Assembly: GCA_014656495.1 (NCBI GenBank) | Contig: BNCN01000005.1 | Coordinates: 372,001 to 436,000, forward strand | Direction of reading: 5' to 3' | From: Comamonas sp. KCTC 72670 | GTDB taxonomy: Bacteria > Myxococcota > Myxococcia > Myxococcales > Myxococcaceae | Length of the DNA: 64,000 nucleotides | Shown: piece after piece, positions 1 to 8,354 of the stretch | How positions within the stretch are numbered: position 1 is the first letter of the stretch | Layout: each line of letters opens with the position of its first letter | The notes under the pieces: generated by a model | The model's database searches: none | Told to the model about the DNA's origin: nothing | What the model saw: the letters and a program-made list of their open reading frames with translations, nothing else | Position numbers and translations under genes: made by a program

Positions 1-495
1 GCGCTCCTGCTCCGCCACCAGCATCTCGTCGATGACCTGCTTGAGCTGGAGCATCACCTCCCGGCCCTGTCCGGTCTGGATGAACTTCGCGCCCGCCTCC
101 ATGCCCTGCTCGCGGCGCAGGCGGATGCCCTCCTCCAGCCGGTTGACCCGCTGGGTGACGATGGGCTCCAGCCGGTTCAGGCGCGCGCGCTGGTTGGGGT
201 GGTCCGCCATGGCGTCGCGCAGCCGGAGCAGGTCGTTCTGGAGCGCCGCCGTGGCCTCCCGGTAGGGCACCAGGTAGGACTCGTCCCCGGTGAGGATGTA
301 GCCGCGCTGGCCGGACTCGGCGTCCATCAGCAGCGCGCGCACCTCGCGGATGATGCGGAAGTTCTCATGGGCCTTCAGCAGGCCGGCCGTGCTCGTCGTG
401 AGCTGGTTGGCGCCCTGGAAGGACACGCCCGCCACGAGCAGCAACATCAACAACGACAGTCCGAATCCGAATGCGATGCGGTTCCCGATGCTCAT
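1..495 (-). CDS. CHASE3-domain chemoreceptor or sensor, N-terminal part (cut by window edge)
   Basis: Only the first 165 residues are visible. They hold a short cytoplasmic start, one hydrophobic membrane segment (about residues 7-28), and a periplasmic CHASE3-type sensing domain with the family signature ESGQRGYILTGD near residue 60. The protein would sense an unknown periplasmic signal. Whether it continues into a methyl-accepting or a histidine-kinase module cannot be seen. Its ATG overlaps the TGA of the upstream CheW gene (ATGA), so it is the fourth visible gene of a chemosensory operon. That context favours a methyl-accepting receptor. Confidence 0.8.
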   Translation of the reverse strand, partial: MSIGNRIAFGFGLSLLMLLLVAGVSFQGANQLTTSTAGLLKAHENFRIIREVRALLMDAESGQRGYILTGDESYLVPYREATAALQNDLLRLRDAMADHPNQRARLNRLEPIVTQRVNRLEEGIRLRREQGMEAGAKFIQTGQGREVMLQLKQVIDEMLVAEQER

Positions 496-1103
496 ACTGC
501 TCCCTCGTCGGACAAATCGAACATGAGGCGACTGTCACTCAGCAGCGCGTCGCCCTCCAATACCAGCGTGCCGTCCCTGTCGGCCGCGGACACGAGGCTC
601 CCGGCCACGTCGTCCAGGGCGCTGGGCGGCTCCAGCAGCATGTTGCCCGCCAGCACGGTGACTTCTTCCACTTCCTCGGTGCGCAGGCCCAGCTCGGGGC
701 GGTGCGTCCCCACGACGAGCAGGGGCCCCGGGTTGTCCGCGGGCGCGCGTCCGAAGAGCGGCGCCAGCTCCACCACGGGCAGCACCTCGCCGTGCATCAA
801 CGTGAGGCCGCGCAGCGCGGGCGGGGCGCCGGGCAGGGCCACCAGCTCCGGGGTGCGCACCACCTCGATGACGAAGCGGGACTCCAAGGCGTAGCGCTGG
901 CCCGCGGCCTTGAAGCGGACCACCTCGCGCAGGGTGCCGGGGTCCACGTCGGGCTTGGGCTCGCGGGCGAGCGAGCGCGCGCGGGCATCCAAGAGCGCCG
1001 ACGCCTCCTCGGGCGACAGCGTGCCTTGCTCCTTCTCCAACTCGGCCAGCTTCGCCAGCCGCGCGCGGGTCGCCGCCCAGTCGATTTCGCCGGAACCCGG
1101 CAT
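492..1103 (-). CDS. cheW: CheW-like chemotaxis coupling protein
   Basis: This 203-residue protein has a CheW domain in roughly its last 140 residues, recognisable by the pattern VRFKAAGQRYALE, then RGLTLMHGEVLPVVEL and a C-terminal beta-rich half. CheW proteins join receptors to the CheA kinase at the membrane. An N-terminal extension of about 60 charged residues precedes the domain and is longer than in classical CheW. The gene starts one base inside the stop of cheR (TGATG) and ends inside the start of the CHASE3 gene, so translation is probably coupled. A second CheW gene lies upstream, suggesting a specialised rather than flagellar pathway, as is usual in myxobacteria. Confidence 0.88.
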   Translation of the reverse strand: MPGSGEIDWAATRARLAKLAELEKEQGTLSPEEASALLDARARSLAREPKPDVDPGTLREVVRFKAAGQRYALESRFVIEVVRTPELVALPGAPPALRGLTLMHGEVLPVVELAPLFGRAPADNPGPLLVVGTHRPELGLRTEEVEEVTVLAGNMLLEPPSALDDVAGSLVSAADRDGTLVLEGDALLSDSRLMFDLSDEGAV

Positions 1104-2971
1104 CAGCTCCGCTCCTCACCGGCAGCCAGGGCTGCCTCCATGCGTGACCGCTCTCCGCGCGCCACTTCCGCCAGCCTGCTCGCGCTTTCCCCGTCCGCGT
1201 GCGGCACGGGCGCGTCCGGGGGCAGCGCGTCGCAGAGGTGTTCCGCCTCGCGCCACGCCTTCACGGCGCCGGCCGTGTCGCCGTGCCTGCGTAGCACGCG
1301 CCCGAGGATGAGCCACGCCACGATGAGTGTGGGCTCCAGGTACAGGGCCTGCCGGACGGCGCGTTCGGCGTCCGCCAGCCGGCCCTGGCCGAGCAGGAGC
1401 AGGGACTCCAGGTAGCGCAGGCCCGCGACCAGCGGGTGGCGCGCGGATGCCTCGGTGCTGGCGTAGATGGCCGCCGAGGCGTCCAGGTTCGCCAGGGCGC
1501 GGACCGCCAGGGCGGCGGTGTCCGCGTCAGCGTCCAGCGCGCCCAGGTGCTGGGCGGCTTCGCGCCAGTTGCCACGGGCCAGGGCCTGCCGCGCGGCCTG
1601 CACCGCCGTGGCGCTGGGGGCCCGGGGCTGCTTCTCCGCGGAAGGCGGGGCGCCGTGGCTCGAGCCCGGCGCGGAGTGGGGGCCGCCCAGGGGCTGGGGG
1701 CGTTGTCCAAGGGCGGACGCCGCGCCGAAGCCGCCTTGGCCCGGGATGGAGCCGAAGCCGCCTGAGCGTGGGGCGTCGTGGCCTGCCCCCGGCACGGAGC
1801 CGGTGGGGCCTGCGCTCGATGCACCCCGGCCTGTCGCGGAGCCGGTGTCTCCCGGGCGGAAGGACCCTGGCCCTGGCCCGGGGGCGGACGCGGCGCCGAA
1901 CCCGCCCGGCGGTTGGGCGCCCGGAGCCGTGGCCGGGCCGTGACCCGAGGTGCCAGGTGCAGGTCGGGAGGCGGGCTGTGCCGCCTCCACGCGGCCGCCG
2001 GTCCCCCAGGCGGGGGCGGCCGTGGCGGCGGTCTCGTGCGGGCCGGGCAGTCCCGTGGAGGACGGGCTCCACGGCGTGGCCGCCGTCGTCGGCTCGGTCC
2101 ACGCGGAGGGCACGGCGGACGGGAAGGGCATGGACAGCGAGGCGCCGTGCAGGGGCCGGCGGTACAGCACGCCCCACTCGGTGAGGATGCTCTCCAGCGG
2201 CGCGAGTCCGCCGAGCGGCGGATCCGACGGACCGGTGAAGAGATAGCCCCCCTCGTCCAACGCATCGTGGAGGCGGCGCGCGACGGCCTCGATGGTGGGG
2301 CGGTTGAAGTAGATGAGGACGTTGCGGCAGAAGATGACGTCCAGCTTCCAGATGCCGCTCTCTGGCGAGGGCCACGTGTCGAGCGCGAGGTTCAGGTAGC
2401 TGAAGCGCACCTGCTTCTGCACCTCGGGGGACAGCAGGTAGCGTCGGCCCTCGGCGCGCAGGTGGGCGCGCATCCGGTCCGCCCAGCCGCCGCGCAGGGA
2501 CCAGTCCCCGTACTGGGCCTTCCGGGCCCGGGCGAGCGCCCCGCGAGACACGTCCGTGGCGTACACCGCCATGTGCTGTTCCCAGCCCTCGGCCATGAGC
2601 AGCGCGGCGATGGAGTAGGGCTCCTCGCCCGACGAGCACGCGGCGCTCCAGAGGCGCGCGGTGTGGCCCGGCCCGTGCCGCTCGCGCAGGTCGGGCAGCA
2701 CGACGGCGCGCAGGTGCTCGAAGTGCTCGGGCGTGCGGAAGAAGTAGGTCTCGCCGACGGTGAGCTCGATGAGCAGGTCATCCAGCGCGGCGGGGTCCTC
2801 CACGAGCCGGAGGCGGTAGGCGTCGAAGTCCTTCACCCCCGCGCGCGACATGGCGCGGGCGATGCCCTCCTCGGCGGACGCCGGGCAGCTGGGCGGCACG
2901 AGCCCGGCTCGCTCCTCCACCAACGCGAGCACCTCCGCATAGCCCGGGTGGCTCCAGGGGCCCCAGTTCAC
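1103..2971 (-). CDS. cheR: CheR-type chemoreceptor methyltransferase with C-terminal TPR domain
   Basis: This 622-residue protein uses SAM to methylate glutamates on chemoreceptors. Residues 1-270 form the CheR fold: LTVGETYFFR in the N-terminal domain, WSAACSSGEEPYSIA as the SAM-binding loop, then FCRNVLIYF. A long Pro/Gly/Ser/Ala-rich linker (about 280-450) follows, then TPR-like helices (about 455-600) that probably bind partners. The start codon is GTG and overlaps the upstream cheW stop (GTGA). CheR-TPR fusions are common in alternative chemosensory systems of deltaproteobacteria. The linker is low in complexity and unlikely to be folded. Confidence 0.92.
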   Translation of the reverse strand: MNWGPWSHPGYAEVLALVEERAGLVPPSCPASAEEGIARAMSRAGVKDFDAYRLRLVEDPAALDDLLIELTVGETYFFRTPEHFEHLRAVVLPDLRERHGPGHTARLWSAACSSGEEPYSIAALLMAEGWEQHMAVYATDVSRGALARARKAQYGDWSLRGGWADRMRAHLRAEGRRYLLSPEVQKQVRFSYLNLALDTWPSPESGIWKLDVIFCRNVLIYFNRPTIEAVARRLHDALDEGGYLFTGPSDPPLGGLAPLESILTEWGVLYRRPLHGASLSMPFPSAVPSAWTEPTTAATPWSPSSTGLPGPHETAATAAPAWGTGGRVEAAQPASRPAPGTSGHGPATAPGAQPPGGFGAASAPGPGPGSFRPGDTGSATGRGASSAGPTGSVPGAGHDAPRSGGFGSIPGQGGFGAASALGQRPQPLGGPHSAPGSSHGAPPSAEKQPRAPSATAVQAARQALARGNWREAAQHLGALDADADTAALAVRALANLDASAAIYASTEASARHPLVAGLRYLESLLLLGQGRLADAERAVRQALYLEPTLIVAWLILGRVLRRHGDTAGAVKAWREAEHLCDALPPDAPVPHADGESASRLAEVARGERSRMEAALAAGEERS

Positions 2972-3459
2972 GCGTTCTCCGGCTCCGTCGGCGCGGTCAT
3001 CGCCGCGTCCAGCGCCAGGGCCTCGGCCTCGGACAGGAAGGTGCGCAGGTCATGGACCAGGACGAGTCCATCCTTCAGCTTCACGGCGCCCGCCACGTAG
3101 CCCACCCCGGGCAGCTCGCGAGGGGTGGGGTCCCATTCATCCTGCGTGAGGACGCGCAGGCCCTCGGCCCGGTCCACGCGGAGCACGACGTTCCGGTTCC
3201 CGGTGGTGGCCACGATGAAGTGGTCCAGGGGCGACAGCGCCCGGGGCGGGTGGCGGAAGCGCAGGCGCAGGTCCAGCACGGGCAGCAGCTCGCCCCGGAG
3301 GTCCAGCAGACCTTCCACCACGGCGGGCGCGCGAGGCAACGGCGTCAGACGCGCAGCGCGGACCAGCTCGCGCACGTCTGGCGCGGGCAGTCCGTAGCGC
3401 TGGCCGTTCAGGGTGAACAGCAGCACCTCCGTGGGCGCGGGGCTCATATCCTGGGACAT
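2968..3459 (-). CDS. cheW: CheW-like chemotaxis coupling protein (first gene of visible operon)
   Basis: About 163 residues, almost all of it a CheW domain: LLFTLNGQRYGLPAPDVREL at the N-terminus, VEGLLDLRGELLPVLDLR in the middle, VGYVAGAVKLKDGLVLVHD near the end. It would couple receptors to a CheA kinase. An upstream in-frame ATG at 3516 exists, but the extra residues do not resemble CheW, so the ATG at 3459 (MSQDMSPAP) or the one at 3447 is preferred. Neither has a strong Shine-Dalgarno. Its stop overlaps the GTG of cheR. About 275 bases separate it from the histidine kinase gene upstream. Confidence 0.87.
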   Translation of the reverse strand: MSQDMSPAPTEVLLFTLNGQRYGLPAPDVRELVRAARLTPLPRAPAVVEGLLDLRGELLPVLDLRLRFRHPPRALSPLDHFIVATTGNRNVVLRVDRAEGLRVLTQDEWDPTPRELPGVGYVAGAVKLKDGLVLVHDLRTFLSEAEALALDAAMTAPTEPENA

Positions 3460-3735
3460 AGACGCGGGCGTGGCCACTGTCGAACACTGATGTCGCCCCT
3501 CGGGCCGGGTGTCCACCAGTCCTCACAGGGGCCAGGCGCGCAGGCTGACGCTCCGGGTGAAACACGACAGGTCCCGGAATTCCAAGCGCGGGGATGAACG
3601 GCCGTTCACGCCCCGGAGACGCCTGCGGCCGCTCGTTCGGGCCCCAGGCCCGGGGGTGCCCCGCAGGTGGGTCGTCACGCCGGCGGACGCGCGGGGTACC
3701 CACCGCCGCCGGGAACCTCGCCCTGCCTCCCCAGC

Positions 3736-5550
3736 TCACCCCGCGCGAGGCCCCGCCAGGGGCAGCACCACGGTGAACGTGGACCCCTGTCCCGGGGCGC
3801 TCGTTACGGTGATGTGGCCGCCCAGGGCCTCCACGAGTTGACGGGTGATGAAGAGCCCCAGGCCCAGCCCGCCATAGTGCCGGCTGGAGACGGCGCGTTC
3901 GAAGCGGCCGAAGATGCGCTGGGCATCCTCGGTGGACATGCCGATGCCGTGGTCCTTCACCTCGAGCGTCGCGTGCGTCCCGTCGCTGTCCACGCGCACG
4001 TCCACGGGCGCGCCGTGGCCGTACTTGAGCGCATTGGACAGCAGGTTGGTGATGACCTGCTCCAGCCGCATCCGGTCCCACCGGCCCGTCACCGCTCGCG
4101 GGGTGTCCACCGTGAGCCGGACGCCCGCGCTCTGGGCTTCCGTCTCGAAGCGGCGGGCGGCCTCCTGCGTCACCTCGTCCAGGGACAGGGGCTCCAGGTT
4201 CAGCTCCAGCCGTCCGCGGGCCAGCCGGGACACATCGAGCAGGCTGTCCACCAGGGTCGTCAGGCGCGTCGTCTGCCGCTCGCAGGACTCCAGCCGCTGC
4301 TGGAGCTTCTCCAAATCCGGCGTGTTCCCGCCGCGCAGGCCGCGATACAGGAGCTGGAACTGGAGCTTGAGGCTGGTGAGCGGCGTGCGCAGTTCGTGCG
4401 CGGCGATGCTCAGGAAGTCATCGCGAATCTGGACCGCGGTGCGGGCCTCGCCGGTGAGCCGTTGCTGCTCCTCGCGGGCGGCCTCGGAGGCGGCGCGGGC
4501 CTTCACCTGGGAGCGGGTGATGAGGAACAGGGACATCGTCACCAGCAGGCCGCTGACCACGACGATGGGCACCTGCGCGGAGGTGCTGCGGTCCAGGTAG
4601 GCCTTGCGCGCGGTGAACACCAGCGTCCACGTCTGGCCCGCGACGGACAGGGAGTGCTTCTGCTTGAACTCGGGCGCCAGCGGAACGCCCGGGATGATGG
4701 ACGTGTAGAGCAGCGTCTCGTCGCGCACCTCCGTCCCGTCGTACACCGTCAGGTCGATGGTCTGCCGGAAGCCGGGAAAGCGCAGGTTCGCCATGAGGTC
4801 CGCCATCCGGATGGGGGCGAAGACGAAGCCTCGCAGGCGCTCTTGGGGAGACTGGGGCGGGGTCGTCGTCTGGGGCAGGTGGTACACCGGGACGTAGAGG
4901 AGGAACCCCTCCCGGCCCAGGCTGTCCTCCCAGTCCTGGAGGAGCTGCACCTTCCCGGTGGCCGAGGGCAACCCCATCTCCAGGGCGCGCAACATGGCGG
5001 CCCGGCGACGCGGCTCGGTGAGCATGTCGAAGCCGAGCGCGGGCTGGTTGTGTGGGGTGAAGGGCTCCAGGAAGACGATGGCGGAGTAGGCGTCCCGCAG
5101 CCCCTCGGGCCAGACGTGGTAGCCCGGCAGGCCGGTGGCGCGAATCTCGGCGGTATGCCGGGCGAGGTCCTCCGGCCGGAGCCATTCGGCGAAGCCGATG
5201 ACCTGGAGCCCGGGGTACCTGCGGGGCAGCTCCAGGCTGTTCACATAGGCGCCGAACTCGTTGCGGTCCACGTGCTGGCTGCTGGCGAACAGTCCGTGCA
5301 CCCCCAGGAGCAGGGCCTGGTAGAGGTCCAGGCCTTGCTGGAGGCTCAGCGTTCCGTCGCCCGCCACGTCGTCGAAGCGGCGCTGCCGGCGCTCCTGGAG
5401 GCTCTGCCAGACGTAGCTGGCCGCCGCGGCCGTGACGAGCAGCCCCACCAGCACCGCGCTGTAGGAGGCGGCGTTTCGGCGCAGATGGGAGAGCAGATGC
5501 GAGGGCACGGTGGCGCCTGGAAGCTGGGACGGCGTTGTCCAGCGTGCCAT
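3736..5550 (-). CDS. CHASE-domain membrane sensor histidine kinase
   Basis: This 604-residue kinase has a transmembrane segment near residues 28-48, a periplasmic CHASE-type domain (about 60-270, including the region with RRYPGLQVIGFAEW), and a second membrane segment near 310-330. A HisKA dimerisation domain follows with the phospho-acceptor histidine in SIAAHELRTPLTSLK. The HATPase domain has an N-box NLLSNALKYG, a G1 box VKDHGIGMS and a G2 box GGLGLGLFITRQLVE. No receiver domain is fused and no response regulator gene lies beside it, so it is an orphan kinase. Its ligand is unknown. Confidence 0.92.
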   Translation of the reverse strand: MARWTTPSQLPGATVPSHLLSHLRRNAASYSAVLVGLLVTAAAASYVWQSLQERRQRRFDDVAGDGTLSLQQGLDLYQALLLGVHGLFASSQHVDRNEFGAYVNSLELPRRYPGLQVIGFAEWLRPEDLARHTAEIRATGLPGYHVWPEGLRDAYSAIVFLEPFTPHNQPALGFDMLTEPRRRAAMLRALEMGLPSATGKVQLLQDWEDSLGREGFLLYVPVYHLPQTTTPPQSPQERLRGFVFAPIRMADLMANLRFPGFRQTIDLTVYDGTEVRDETLLYTSIIPGVPLAPEFKQKHSLSVAGQTWTLVFTARKAYLDRSTSAQVPIVVVSGLLVTMSLFLITRSQVKARAASEAAREEQQRLTGEARTAVQIRDDFLSIAAHELRTPLTSLKLQFQLLYRGLRGGNTPDLEKLQQRLESCERQTTRLTTLVDSLLDVSRLARGRLELNLEPLSLDEVTQEAARRFETEAQSAGVRLTVDTPRAVTGRWDRMRLEQVITNLLSNALKYGHGAPVDVRVDSDGTHATLEVKDHGIGMSTEDAQRIFGRFERAVSSRHYGGLGLGLFITRQLVEALGGHITVTSAPGQGSTFTVVLPLAGPRAG

Positions 5551-5680
5551 TGCCGGACAGGGCTCTTGTAACGTCCTTTCCCTTCGCGCGTTCGCCAGAT
5601 GAACGAGCGGGCGGATTTTCGTTCACCCGGGTACCGGACGCTCGTGGCATCCGGTAGGCCGGTGGGCTCAAGGAGGCTGC

Positions 5681-7249
5681 GTGCGTCACGTCATCATCGT
5701 GGGAGCGGGACCGGGAGGCCTGTCGGCCGCCATCAACCTGGCGGGGCAGGGCTTTCGCGTCACCGTGGTGGAGAAGGACGCGGTGCCAGGCGGGCGGATG
5801 AAGGGCCTGAAGCTGGGGGCGGCGGGGGAGTACGCCGTGGACACCGGGCCGTCCATCCTCCAGCTCCCGGGGGTGCTGGAGCAGATCTTCCGGCGCGCGG
5901 GCCGTCGAATCGACGACTACGTGAAGCTGCTCCCGCTGGACGTGAACACGCGGGTGCACTTCTGGGACGGCACCCACCTGGACACCACGCGGAACCTGGA
6001 GCGCATGGAGGCCGGGCTGGCGAAGTTCGGCCCCACCCAGGCCGCCGCGCTGCGCCAGTGGATGGAGGACGGGCGGGAGAAGTACGGCATCGCCTACGAG
6101 AAGTTCATCTGCACGTCCGCGGACAACCTGGGCTACTACGCGCCCTGGCGGCTGGCGCCCACGCTCCGCTTCAAGCCCTGGCAGACGTTGTACCGGCAAC
6201 TGGACGGCTTCTTCCACGATGACCGGGTGACGTACGCCCTGGCGTACCCGTCCAAGTACCTGGGGCTGCACCCGACGACGTGCTCGTCGGTGTTCAGCGT
6301 GATTCCCTTCCTGGAGCTGGCCTTCGGGGTGTGGCACGTGGAGGGCGGCTTCCGGGCGTTGTCGCAAGGGATGATGCGCTGCGCGGAGGACCTGGGCGCC
6401 ACCTTCCGTCTGGGCACGCCGGTGGAGAAGGTGCGCGTGGAGGCGGGCCGCGCGGTGGGCGTGACGCTCGCGGGCGGCGAGGTGCTGGAGGCGGACGCGG
6501 TGGTGGTGAACGCGGACCTGGCCTACGCGGCGCAGACGCTGATTCCGGCCGAGGCGCGCGAGGGCTCCCGGCTGACGGACGCGGCGCTGGAGAAGGCGAA
6601 GTACTCGTGCAGCACCTTCATGGCCTACTACGGCCTGGACACGGTGTACGCGGACCTGCCGCACCACCTCATCTACCTGTCGGAGTCCGCGCGGCGCACG
6701 GACCGCGACGCGCTGGAGGACCGGCATGTCGACGTGGACGACCCGCCCTTCTACGTGTGCAACCCCAGCGTGACGGACCCGTCGGGGGCGCCGGCGGGGC
6801 ACTCGACGCTGTACGTGCTGGTGCCCACGCCGAACACGGGCCACGAGGTGGACTGGGCGAAGACGGAGCAGACGCTGCGCGAGCGCATTCCCGCCATGCT
6901 GGAGAAGGTGGGGCTGAAGAACGTGCGCCAGCACATCCGCGAGGAGCGCTACTTCACCGCGGAGACGTGGCGGGACGACTTCAACGTGTTCCGGGGCGCG
7001 GTGTTCAACCTGTCCCACACGTGGCTGCAACTGGGGCCGCTGCGGCCGAAGGTGAAGAACCGCGACATCGAGGGGCTGTACTTCGTGGGCGGCGGCACGC
7101 ACCCGGGGAGCGGCCTGTTGACCATCATGGAGAGCGCGAACATCGCGGCCGACTACCTGACGCGCGAGGCGGGCAAGGGCCCGTTGCCGGGCTGGCCGTA
7201 CGTGCCGCCGCTGGAGCCGGAGGTGGCACCGCAGGCGCGCGCGGGCTGA
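5681..7249 (+). CDS. crtI: Phytoene desaturase, CrtI family (carotenoid biosynthesis)
   Basis: This 522-residue FAD-dependent carotene desaturase carries the N-terminal dinucleotide-binding motif IIVGAGPGGLSAAINLAGQG followed by VVEKDAVPGGRM. Its C-terminus has the CrtI family signature GGGTHPGSGLLTIMESA. CrtI enzymes introduce double bonds into phytoene on the way to lycopene-type carotenoids at the membrane. The start is GTG at 5681, preceded by a strong AAGGAGG. No other carotenoid gene is adjacent. In Myxococcus xanthus one of two desaturase genes (carC/crtIb) also lies apart from the main car cluster and is light-induced; equating this gene with it is inference from isolation and family only. 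Confidence 0.9.
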   Translation: MRHVIIVGAGPGGLSAAINLAGQGFRVTVVEKDAVPGGRMKGLKLGAAGEYAVDTGPSILQLPGVLEQIFRRAGRRIDDYVKLLPLDVNTRVHFWDGTHLDTTRNLERMEAGLAKFGPTQAAALRQWMEDGREKYGIAYEKFICTSADNLGYYAPWRLAPTLRFKPWQTLYRQLDGFFHDDRVTYALAYPSKYLGLHPTTCSSVFSVIPFLELAFGVWHVEGGFRALSQGMMRCAEDLGATFRLGTPVEKVRVEAGRAVGVTLAGGEVLEADAVVVNADLAYAAQTLIPAEAREGSRLTDAALEKAKYSCSTFMAYYGLDTVYADLPHHLIYLSESARRTDRDALEDRHVDVDDPPFYVCNPSVTDPSGAPAGHSTLYVLVPTPNTGHEVDWAKTEQTLRERIPAMLEKVGLKNVRQHIREERYFTAETWRDDFNVFRGAVFNLSHTWLQLGPLRPKVKNRDIEGLYFVGGGTHPGSGLLTIMESANIAADYLTREAGKGPLPGWPYVPPLEPEVAPQARAG

Positions 7250-7350
7250 GCGGGCGGCGCGCCGGGCGAGCGGGCGGGGCAGGCCCGCCCGTATACGCCG
7301 GGCATCGCGGATGCGAAGCTGGCACTTTCTCCAGGACGGGAGTCGCGCGC

Positions 7351-8208
7351 ATGCCCTTCTTCATCCCATTCGCGGTGGGTGGCCTGGTGTTGACGGCCTT
7401 GGGGCTGGGGGTGCGCAAGGTGCTCGCGGAGGGCGCCGCGGCCACGCCGGAGGACGCCCCCCTCCGTGAGGCCCAGGAGCGGCATCGTCACGCGCTGGTC
7501 GCGCTCCGGGCGGACCGGCTCCGGGCGCGGGACCGCGTGGCGTCCTACGGCGCGCTCCAGGTCCGGGTACACCAGGAGGTGCTGGTGCCGTTCCGCGTGC
7601 TGCTGGAGCGGCTGGAGCGTTGGGGGCACGCCCGGGAAGAGGCGCTGTTCGAAGGCGAGGCGCTGGAGGCGCTTCGCGCCGTCCTGCGTGAATCACCCTC
7701 GCGGGAGACGCGGCGCTCATGGCCGTTGATGGGCACTGGCGGGCGCGCGCCGAGCGCACTGGAGCCCGTGCTGACGTACCTGGACCGGGGCTGGCTGGAC
7801 GAGGACGCGCCGCCGGTGATGCTGGACGGGATGCCGCTCTATGAAGCCGCGTCGGCCCGCGCGATTCTCGCCGCGAACGCGCCGGAAGACGGCGTCCGGG
7901 CGCTCGACGAAGCCGCCGCCGTGCTGGCGAGGACGACGCATTTCCTGGGCACCTTGCACACGCAGTTGACCGTGTTGGAGGAGCGGGTCGCGGGGCTGCA
8001 CGGGCGCGCCTCGGTGCAGCTCGCCTACCTGGACGCGGCCAGCTTCGATGAAGGGGGGCCCGAGCCCCGGGAGCGGCTGGCCCGGTTGGCCATCCTCGTG
8101 GGGCGGCTCGCCGTGCTGCTGCGCGCGCCGGTCCTGAGCCCCGAGGGCAGGCTCACGCCCCTGCTGCCCGCACGGGCGGAGGACGACGCGGAGCCCGGGA
8201 CGGCGTAG
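7351..8208 (+). CDS. Hypothetical protein with N-terminal membrane anchor
   Basis: About 285 residues, not recognised. The first 25 residues (MPFFIPFAVGGLVLTALGLG...) form one hydrophobic segment that likely anchors the protein in the inner membrane. The rest is helical and charged, rich in Arg, Glu and Leu, with stretches compatible with coiled coil around residues 35-95. Phage and myxobacterial genomes often call such proteins hypothetical membrane proteins. It starts 101 bases after crtI on the same strand, so co-transcription is possible, but nothing in the sequence connects it to carotenoids. Confidence 0.65.
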   Translation: MPFFIPFAVGGLVLTALGLGVRKVLAEGAAATPEDAPLREAQERHRHALVALRADRLRARDRVASYGALQVRVHQEVLVPFRVLLERLERWGHAREEALFEGEALEALRAVLRESPSRETRRSWPLMGTGGRAPSALEPVLTYLDRGWLDEDAPPVMLDGMPLYEAASARAILAANAPEDGVRALDEAAAVLARTTHFLGTLHTQLTVLEERVAGLHGRASVQLAYLDAASFDEGGPEPRERLARLAILVGRLAVLLRAPVLSPEGRLTPLLPARAEDDAEPGTA

Positions 8209-8354
8209 CGCTCGGCGTTGCGGCCCGCGGGGCTACGTCACACGGGCCGGTGTGGCGCCTCGGGCAGGACGTGGCGCTGGCGAGGCGGCCCCACGCCAGT
8301 GGGAGCGCGGTGCCATTCGCGGCGCATCGGGTTGCCTCTCGCCGAGGCGCGACG

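Noticed and set aside
7250-7350. Possible extra carotenoid gene between crtI and the next gene
   Set aside because: The gap is too short, and the long open frame through crtI is a shadow frame of that gene.
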